Of a DNA stretch of 15,552 bases, positions 9,561 through 15,552 are shown piece by piece. The stretch is from Echinostoma caproni (lineage: Eukaryota; Platyhelminthes; Trematoda; Plagiorchiida; Echinostomatidae), in contig UZAN01000101.1 in NCBI GenBank assembly GCA_900618425.1, forward strand, positions 1-15,552, written 5' to 3'. The position numbers were made by a program, and so were the translations under genes. Every line of letters begins with the position of its first letter. Position 1 is the first letter of the stretch. The notes beneath the pieces were generated by a model. That model saw only the letters and a program-made list of their open reading frames with translations. It was not told the DNA's origin and ran no database searches.

Positions 9561-9754
9561 GACCATGCACAGTGCAATATATCAGAAATAGGGCGATTAA
9601 ATGAACTCCTGTGGACTGAAAACCACACAAGAATAAAGTTACCTTTCGATCGGAGCTAGCAGATAGTCAACTGTGTCTCCTTTCGTTGCTAACGGGCCAA
9701 ATTGAACTGAAGATAACACCTGAACAAACATGAATTGGCAATTCGGTTTAGCCC

Positions 9755-9890
9755 TGGCGTGAGCTGGTTGGTACAGTAGTAACACACGCCTTCCATGCGA
9801 TAGGTCCGGAGTTCAAATCCTGGAAGGGACGGTAGGTATGCACTACTGATGAGCTCTAATAAAAGCAAAACTTGAGTCTAGTGCTTCCGA
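9755..9890 (+). mobile_element. Hammerhead-bearing SINE copy with well-kept tRNA-like head
   Basis: A-box-like TGAGCTGGTTGG (9760-9771) and B box AGTTCAAATCC (9810-9820) give a clear tRNA-derived pol III promoter. The hammerhead at 9840-9884 keeps stem I GCACTA/TAGTGC and CTGATGA (9846-9852). Stem II is reduced to about three pairs and G12 is replaced by A (AAAA instead of GAAA at 9867-9870). The copy is probably transcribable in principle but catalytically dead. Confidence 0.75.
9840..9884 (+). ncRNA. Hammerhead ribozyme remnant, G12 lost
   Basis: Stem I and CTGATGA are intact and GTC remains at the cleavage site, but the general-base guanine G12 is A and stem II is weak. Known hammerhead chemistry needs G12, so cleavage is not expected. 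Confidence 0.75.
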
Positions 9891-10321
9891 GTATATGATT
9901 GACTGGAAGGAACGTGCGTGAAGATGAAGACAGAGGGATGGTCAGTCCTAATCAATTAATCACTGTTGAAAGCCGTTCTCTTTCGTCTAATGCTTCTTGC
10001 TACTCATAAGTAATATCATTTATTACAATAAAAATAATTAGCGAATTGCAGGCGGTGCTGGCAAAAAGGACATTGAGCAAATTTAGAAAACTACTGATTC
10101 AAGCATGAAAATGATCCAAACATTTTCTCCGGACGATGCCGTAACTTTAGTTGCGAATTTTTCTGAACCAAACAATTTAAACCTAATCTATGTGATTCTG
10201 TGCGTTGGGTTGTGATTTCAATCTTTGTGGTCATACAGGATGAATGTTTCTGTAACTGCTCTTGTTAGGAAATAGACTATACGGTGTTCCATATTTTCCT
10301 CTTTCACCATCGTCCCTATAG
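9891..10321. other. 3' end of intron 1, no element recognised
   Basis: The stretch is AT-rich and ends in a pyrimidine-rich run (about 10292-10318) and the TATAG acceptor. Nothing else was identified. Confidence 0.5.
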
Positions 10322-10810
10322 GTAGCTTGTATGTGCGAAACCCTGCTTCAAAACGACGACGTTGTCCAACTCCGCCGGCTTCTCCGGGGAATTCCTTCCG
10401 ACTGGGTCTATGCAGATTCCCGCACAGTGTCCGATTGCAAATCGCATCAGTCCATCTTAAAATCTACGGCAAGATTGGCATTGGACGACGGGAACTTCAC
10501 CTTGCTATTTCAAATTATTGAAGAAAATCACTTTGACTACGAACATCATAGCCTCCTTCAGCAAATATGGTATCAGGCCCACTATGCACAGGCGACACGC
10601 CGCCGCGGTAGACAACTGACTGCTGTTGACAAGTATCGTCTGCGGCGACGCTATCCGTTGCCGGCCACCATTTGGGATGGAGAAGAAACGGTGTATTGTT
10701 TCAAACAGAAAGTGCGTGAAGTGCTCAAACAGTGCTACGAGCAGAATAAATACCCAAATCCGTCAGAGAAATATGTCCTGGCCAGACATACTGGATTGAC
10801 TTTCACTCAA
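10322..10810 (+). CDS. Six4/5: SIX-family homeobox gene, coding exon 2 (SIX domain and homeodomain helices 1-2)
   Basis: This exon encodes residues 33-195 of the predicted protein, a nuclear transcription factor. SIX proteins bind DNA with the homeodomain and use the SIX domain for partners such as Eya and Groucho (known for the family). Visible in order: VACMCETLLQ; LLRGIP; SILKSTARLALDDGNF; LLQQIWYQAHY; RGRQLTAVDKYRLRRRYPLP; TIWDGEETVYCFKQK; and YPNPSEKYVLARHTGLTFTQ at the 3' end. Homeodomain residue 1 falls near G152, so HD positions 3-6 are ETVY, the Six4/5 tag (ETSY marks Six1/2). The exon follows a pyrimidine-rich tract and TATAG acceptor, and ends CAA/GTATGT, phase 0. Oddities: about eight extra residues follow LLRGIP (WVYADSRTVSD region) compared with vertebrate SIX domains, and several basic positions differ. 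The ATG at 10331 is an internal Met, not the start. Confidence 0.97.
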
Positions 10811-11667
10811 GTATGTTAAAAAGCGAGAAATATCTAACCTCTCTGCCCATTATATTTATGATTTTGTTGGAATTCAATCAATCTGTTAGTGCAATGATAA
10901 ATGAGTGAATTATAATTAGTGGGTCAATCGACCAGACAGCCATAGACAATCATTAATATCTGAGGTGTGTAAGTAGTTCTAGGCTTGAAATCAAACAGTT
11001 ACGGACGGTTTCCTATAAGAATTTATCAAGTCAGTCTGAATTATGCCAGTGTTTGGGGAGGAATTGGTACTCTTCTATGAAAAACATCGAATTTATTCAC
11101 ACCAACAACAAACTTGCTGCTCTTATAATGATACCGCGGGTCTCCACCGTATTGCCCATATATATTTCCTCTTTCCCAACTCTCAGGTCCTTTTGTCATT
11201 ATCTCACAACCGGTAAACTGAAATTCGGTTGGATTTGATTCATGAAAGACAATCTGAGCTAGGAAAGAGCTTCATGAAGTGATTCATTTTTGTGATCAGA
11301 AATGACTTTGTTTCACAATGGCCCTTTCAGTATGAATTAGAATAATACGGGGTGGGCGGAGAAACCGAACATGGTTCATGGTTGCGACGAAAGATTGCCT
11401 CCAAAGGAATGAGTCAATGAGGACCGCATGAAGAAAAACATGTTACAATGTCTGCCGATCAGTATCCTTATTCGGAGAAGTTTCATCCAATTGTCTTTCA
11501 TCAATCTATACGACCGAGCTAATAACTATTCAACTTTTGGTCATTTTTGGTCCGCCGAAGAAAATTCTTTTTTATCTTAACGAATTAAACTGTCATGAAT
11601 ACTTCTCTCTCTGCTAGTCTTTGATCAGCTATTTCAAATACTTCCTGTTCATCTTCATCAACTGCAG
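10811..11667 (+). other. Intron 2 of the SIX gene
   Basis: It runs from GTATGT to a TTCATCTTCATCAACTGCAG acceptor, 857 bases, splitting the homeodomain just before VSNWFKN. Stops in all useful frames and the exact protein join support it. No element was recognised inside. Confidence 0.93.
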
Positions 11668-12495
11668 GTTAGTAATTGGTTCAAGAATCACCGCCAAAGA
11701 GACAAGTGTTCAGTATTAGAGACTGTCAAAAGAGACCGGACTGTGGTAAAATCGATTCCGGTTCCAGAAGATCGAATCATGCCCACTCCAGACACCACAG
11801 TCCAAAACACATCAGAACATTTTGGTTCACGCGGAACAGTGGTATCATGGACAGCAACAGCAGCAGCGGCAGCAGCATACTCACAGTGGTGCTCTCATGT
11901 GTGGGGAAATGAGAACAGTGGAGATAAACATATCCCGTGGGATTCTGCTCACCCGGTCCACAAAACCAGCAGCATGAATCCGATCGACTTACACAGTATC
12001 CGTAATTCTGGTGATCAGTATCACATTTTGGGGGAAAAAACACTATCGACATTAATACAACAGCAAACATCAGCATCACCACCATCATCAACTACTACTA
12101 CCACTACCACTACAATACCATCACATAGTGAGGCTGTGGCGATAGACGGCTGCAATCATGTTCCCTCGTACTACTCAAACACCCGACACTCTTGTCATTT
12201 TAACGAGTGTGCTACTTTCTCTGGCAATCACCTAGATTCACAGATTCTCCAGGAAAATCAGCATTCAAGATACGGTGATTTATCAGCTTGGGGATTCAAA
12301 GAAGAACCGTCCACTTCTCAGGGTATTTATGGACACTGTGATAGGGGTTTTACACACTCAACTGATCAACCGATGTTTCAGTATTGTTCACCGCCATCGA
12401 GTGATTCTTTGCCCTCACCACGAGTTAATGACGGTGGTGGTGGTGGTTCAATTTCTGCTCCGGTTTTGTACACCGATTGGGGATATCGTGAGTAA
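11668..12495 (+). CDS. Six4/5: SIX-family homeobox gene, coding exon 3 (homeodomain helix 3 and C-terminal tail)
   Basis: The exon follows a pyrimidine-rich tract and CTGCAG acceptor. It opens VSNWFKNHRQRDK, so the phase 0 join with exon 2 gives TQVSNWFKN, the invariant SIX helix 3. HD residues W48, F49, K50, N51 and R53 are present at 199-204; position 52 is His where SIX proteins normally have Arg. The remaining roughly 260 residues are a disordered-looking tail rich in Ser, Thr, Pro, Gln and His, with an Ala6 run (260-265), a Thr8 run (337-344) and a Gly5 run (451-455). Such tails often hold activation functions in Six4/5 proteins, but nothing here proves it. The reading frame closes at TAA 12493-12495. 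A GTGAGT donor overlaps the last codons at 12488, so the exon may instead end at 12487. No AATAAA is seen in the following several hundred bases. Confidence 0.94.
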   Translation, partial: VSNWFKNHRQRDKCSVLETVKRDRTVVKSIPVPEDRIMPTPDTTVQNTSEHFGSRGTVVSWTATAAAAAAYSQWCSHVWGNENSGDKHIPWDSAHPVHKTSSMNPIDLHSIRNSGDQYHILGEKTLSTLIQQQTSASPPSSTTTTTTTTIPSHSEAVAIDGCNHVPSYYSNTRHSCHFNECATFSGNHLDSQILQENQHSRYGDLSAWGFKEEPSTSQGIYGHCDRGFTHSTDQPMFQYCSPPSSDSLPSPRVNDGGGGGSISAPVLYTDWGYRE

Positions 12496-13289
12496 CAAGT
12501 TATCAATTTGTACCTGTCCTGTTTTGTTGTATGTTTTATTTTGAGAAACAATTGTGAAAATACACGTGCTGTCCTGATTGAATTTTATCTTTATTTACTC
12601 TGATACGTCCAGGAAAGAGAACAATCGAATCGATATTCAATTTTAAGGGATAATATTTTGAACCTTTGTGGTAATTGGAGTAAAAGTAGTATGCACTGAT
12701 CACGTATTAGAAATCACGGACGCAACGCTGGCACTGAATCACACTGGTACTTTCACGACCCCACGAAACCGAGACGCGATAGCAGTTCATTTAATGAAAG
12801 AAATCAGGGGGGTTAAACACTATGTACACAACAAGTTCATTGGTCATCCAAGCCTCTGTCAAACGCGTTCTACTATTTCAGCTTCTGTCTGGGCCGCACG
12901 TTTTCTGATTGGCTGGTACAATGAACGTATGGTTTGTTGTCTAGACACAGTGATACGTACACGCTTTGCTGACATCACTAAGGGGGCTTGATTGATCACA
13001 GTTGTCTGAAACTTGTCGCTCTGTGGCATACATTATCTCGTAGGCTAGGATCACCACGCCCTTGCACTACGATACCACAGTGCTTTCTCGGAATTGAGGG
13101 GGAAAACATTATTTTTACTTAATAATTAACAAGATCACATGACTCGTATCGAGCTTGTTCTGGTAGTTTTAACCTATATAGCAAAACACGAGCCTTGTGA
13201 TTTCCTCCGACTGTTTTAGTGAAGAAACTAAAGTTTGATGATTTCCTAATCTTCGGTGATGTTGGAACGGAGCGCACAGAATCCGTCTT
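12496..13289. other. 3' flank of the SIX gene, no recognised gene
   Basis: No canonical AATAAA is seen here. An open frame at 12668-12991 opens with GTG, not ATG, and resembles no family I know. The region could hold the 3' UTR or a further intron if the donor at 12488 is used. Confidence 0.35.
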
Positions 13290-13510
13290 GCCACGCAGCG
13301 ACGCGCGTCACACCACAAGTGCGCGCGTGACGCCCCAGCCAAATCGACTTCTGATTGGATGACTAGGGCGAATCAAATAGCTGTCGTCCAATCGATCAAC
13401 CTGAGTGGCAAGCTCACGATCTGATTGTTGCGTCATCAAGTCTTTTCTCGTACGCCCAATTTACCACATATATTTGCGTGTTGTTTCATGATCAATAATA
13501 CACTCTGACT
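13290..13510 (+). promoter_or_regulatory. GC-rich CCAAT/TGACG block, possible decayed LTR or promoter
   Basis: The block contains CGTCA at 13306-13310, GTGACGC at 13327-13333 and TGCGTCA at 13429-13435, all CRE/ATF-like. CCAAT boxes occur as ATTGG (13354-13358), CCAAT (13388-13392) and CCAAT (13456-13460). A TATA-like CATATAT is near 13468-13474 and AATAATA near 13494-13500. The spacing looks promoter-like and could equally be the U3-R part of a Ty3/gypsy solo LTR. Ends with TG/CA and target duplication could not be fixed. Confidence 0.3.
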
Positions 13511-14127
13511 GTCGTTTCTCAGCCATGTTCTTTCTCCAGTTGTTGGGGCCTAGAAAAGAGGCGCACGTATTGATCATACAACTTGGCATAAGGCATAAAA
13601 GGTAATTTGGAGACTGATACCTGTGTGTGTTTTGTCTGTTTGTTCACTAGTCCTCAAGCAGAATGGAAATCGAAGTACACGGTGAAAGAGCAATGAACAT
13701 AGATCTAATCAAATTTTTACACCACAAACATTTCCAGTGAAGCTTTTGTCCTTGATCCGCATTTTGTCAATTATTCATTCAACTGAAACCTACAAAAAAC
13801 GAATAGATGTGAATGTTCAATATGCCAGAAATTTCTACCTTGGACCCTTCTGTCTAGGGTCTTTCCAGTTTGGAATTCCCGGGGAACTTTTAGTGATCAG
13901 CTGATAAATTAAACAACACCGAATACATTCTGTATGATACTTGATCTTGTGAAGTGGCGGTGTACTGCTTTTATTCATTCGTTTATATATGTGATCTTCT
14001 CTATAGACTATTTTTGTCCCTTGTTCTCACTCTTTCCGTCTCGGTTCACCGTTAAACTGGTGCGCGGGGTGAGGTTGAGAGGGGTTTGTCCTTTCGTCCT
14101 AATTGCGGTTTTCGTTCTGTTTTCAGG
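13511..14127. other. Intergenic stretch, nothing recognised
   Basis: No coding motif or repeat was recognised. Open frames here are short and unlike known families. Confidence 0.4.
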
Positions 14128-14430
14128 TCACGGCTTGACCCTTTTTGTTACGTCATTTGATCCTTGAGTTGCGTTGGCGTGAACACATGATCCAGTTCGA
14201 CGTGCCTGTCTATTAAGTTGATTGAAGAGTGCCAAACCTCGAGAAACTTTCGTTGACCGACCTCGATCGATAACTTTCACTGTTTCGAAGTCAAATTGAT
14301 GTCCTTCTTGATCTACGTGGAGAGAAATCAATGATAGCGGGTCATGTCTCCTGACTGCCGATTGGTGTTCACGGATCCTTGTATATATTCCTCCGTATTG
14401 CAAGGGAGGAAAACTGTTTATGAATGCCGC
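14128..14430 (-). pseudogene. Penelope-like element GIY-YIG endonuclease remnant
   Basis: The minus-strand frame ending at 14128 reads YTRIREHQSAVRRHDPLSLI then SLHVDQEGHQFDFETVKVID. This fits the end of Penelope-like elements: the R-L-R-E-H block followed by H-x-x-x-x-G-H-x-F-D-F/W and a V-x-I-I/V-D strand of the GIY-YIG nuclease. The stretch that should carry the catalytic Glu (E-A-W after the R-rich helix) reads RGLALFNQLNRQ, so that residue appears lost. No RT is found next to it; the upstream sequence is CR1-like LINE. The frame above about 14430 (toward its Met) is probably unrelated flank. Confidence 0.75.
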
Positions 14431-14619
14431 AAACAACGAAATTTGTATTCTCACACAGCAGTTCTGGAATAACACATTTGACTTGGCAACCATTTTGAAA
14501 TTATTGACAATCGTTTATACTCAAGTCAAGTCAGTAGTAGCTTTATACATCCAGATGGGTGAATTTTCAGAATCTACACCATATTTGTGGATTCAAAGTT
14601 ATAAAATCATTACATAATG

Positions 14620-15552
14620 AAAACGAAAGCAGTAGATTGTGCTTATCAATTCTGTGGAAATTTTCACTTTGTCAATAAGTAGACGTGCTAGATATGGACG
14701 AACAGAATTACGACAAGCAGAGGTACGAGCAAATAAAAGTTTAAATCTTGAGCGTGTGGATGATGTAGATACGGCTTTGAAAATTCGTTGTGTAATAAGT
14801 GGTAAGTGTCTGAGAGTATTTTGGCAGTGAAACTTTCGCATGCTTGTAGGTATCTGTCTATGATAGAATCCACGAGTTTATCCCTGACACTGCCACCACA
14901 TTTAGAGTTTAGTGTTTTAGAGATCTCGCCAGTAAATAAAAGTCTTTCTTCAACATACCGGGAAAAATCACTGGGGAGCAATATAACCAGTGGGATAGCA
15001 TACATGCATTCACAAATCTAACAATCAGCTTATGGGGAACAGGAAGTAATCTCAATCGAAGTGAGAAATATCAAAGCTTTCTAACTTTACAGAATGTTTT
15101 TTTAACATGCAGTGAACATGATAAATTGTGTGATAAGGCAACGCCAAGGTATTTTACTACTGTTGATTTCGGTACGGATTGTTGATTGGCAGAGAGGGTG
15201 GTGAACCTATCTGTGAGGGCTGAAGATGGTACATCGGCCTAGAGAGAAAACACATCTTGACATTTAGAGGTATTCAATGAGAGGGAACGGGACAGGGACC
15301 AAGTAACAACGCCGTTTAACTTGCTTTGAATTTCTGAAGCCTCTTCAGGGGTGGATGCTTTGCAACCTAAAACAACGTCATCTGCGCATTTACAGCCAAT
15401 GAATAAGTGAGAAATGGGAAATCGTTTGACATACATTGAAAAGAAAAATGGGGAAAATATTGCACCTAGCAGAACACCAGAAGAAAGTGGGCGCGTGGAG
15501 GACTTTTTGCCGTTGGGGCACGTAAACTGCCTTCTACTTATAAAATAATTGC
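14620..15552 (-). pseudogene. CR1-like LINE, RT palm to C-terminus, frameshifted, runs off window
   Basis: On the minus strand, open sequence from the window end gives RRQFTCPNGKKSSTRPLSSG, then VLLGAIFSPFFFSMYV (compare SSGVPQGSILSPLLFxIYVND). Next is CADDVVLGCK, the Y/FADD active site with Cys in place of Tyr, and VVTWSLSRSLSLNTSKCQ. After a stop near 15239, VVKYLGVAL (about 15165-15140), LLARSLKTLNSKCGGSV, RYLQACESFTAKILSDTYH and RFKLLFARTSACRNSVRPYL follow in shifting frames, ending near 14620. Their order matches CR1/jockey-type RT C-termini. At least three frame changes are needed. The 5' part is outside the window. Confidence 0.85.

Larger units (their letters stand above)
296..10321 (+). 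other. Intron 1 of the SIX gene, about 10 kb, packed with decayed transposable elements
   Basis: The intron runs from GTAAGT at 296 to a pyrimidine-rich acceptor ending TATAG at 10321 and splits the SIX domain between Q32 and V33. Most recognisable content is retrotransposon debris on both strands, listed separately. No second gene was recognised inside it. The call rests on the exact phase 0 fit of the two flanking exons to the SIX consensus. Confidence 0.83.

Noticed and set aside
9755..9835. True tRNA gene from A and B boxes
   Set aside because: The sequence does not close into a cloverleaf and is followed by a hammerhead remnant, so it is a SINE head.
10331..10819. SIX exon 2 read as a gene starting at the ATG at 10331
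   Set aside because: The conserved VAC codons lie directly upstream of this ATG after a good acceptor, and the conserved FSxEQ is supplied by the exon at 200-295. The frame's stop at its 3' end lies in intron 2.
11777..12091. Minus-strand frame with Met/Val/Leu runs
   Set aside because: It is antisense to the Thr/Ser/Ala repeats of SIX exon 3.
12668..12991. 107-codon frame as a separate gene or further SIX exon
   Set aside because: It opens with GTG, has no recognised domain, and no acceptor was convincingly placed in front of it.
14420..15021. Plus-strand frames over the CR1-like LINE
   Set aside because: They are shadows; the minus strand carries the recognisable RT C-terminal motifs.

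Overview
This is eukaryotic genomic DNA, most likely from a digenean trematode (fluke). The best evidence is the mix of decayed RTE-like and CR1-like LINEs, Penelope-like elements, and tRNA-headed SINE copies that carry a hammerhead ribozyme of the schistosome SM-alpha kind. The species cannot be fixed from the sequence alone.

One gene can be supported: a SIX-family homeobox gene of the Six4/5 class on the + strand, spread over almost the whole window. Coding exon 1 (200-295) has an ATG with an in-frame stop four codons upstream and ends in FSREQ at a GTAAGT donor. Exon 2 (10322-10810) opens with VACMCE and holds the rest of the SIX domain and most of the homeodomain. Exon 3 (11668-12495) starts with VSNWFKNHRQRDK (recognition helix) and adds a long low-complexity tail. 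All junctions are phase 0, and joining exons 1 and 2 rebuilds the conserved FSxEQ-VACxCE start of the SIX domain. The predicted protein is about 470 residues. HD positions 3-6 read ETVY, the Six4/5 signature.

Intron 1 (296-10321, about 10 kb) is a repeat graveyard: an RTE-like RT fragment on + (2013-2474), a Penelope-like RT fragment on - (about 2780-3560), an RTE-like LINE 3' half on - (about 3945-4745), a hairpin-bearing repeat between ATT/GAT microsatellites (about 6420-6840), a G-rich block (7195-7570), and a cluster of hammerhead SINE copies (7750-8055 and 9290-9890). The copies at 7789-7833 (-) and 7968-8012 (+) form an inverted pair; the + copy keeps every conserved core base, while a copy at 9840-9884 has lost G12.

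Downstream of the gene are a GC-rich CCAAT/TGACG-rich block that may be a decayed LTR or promoter (about 13290-13510), a Penelope-like GIY-YIG endonuclease remnant on - (14128-14430), and the 3' half of a CR1-like LINE on - that runs off the window end (about 14620-15552). No cellular gene other than the SIX gene, no CRISPR array, no operon and no true tRNA or rRNA gene was seen.
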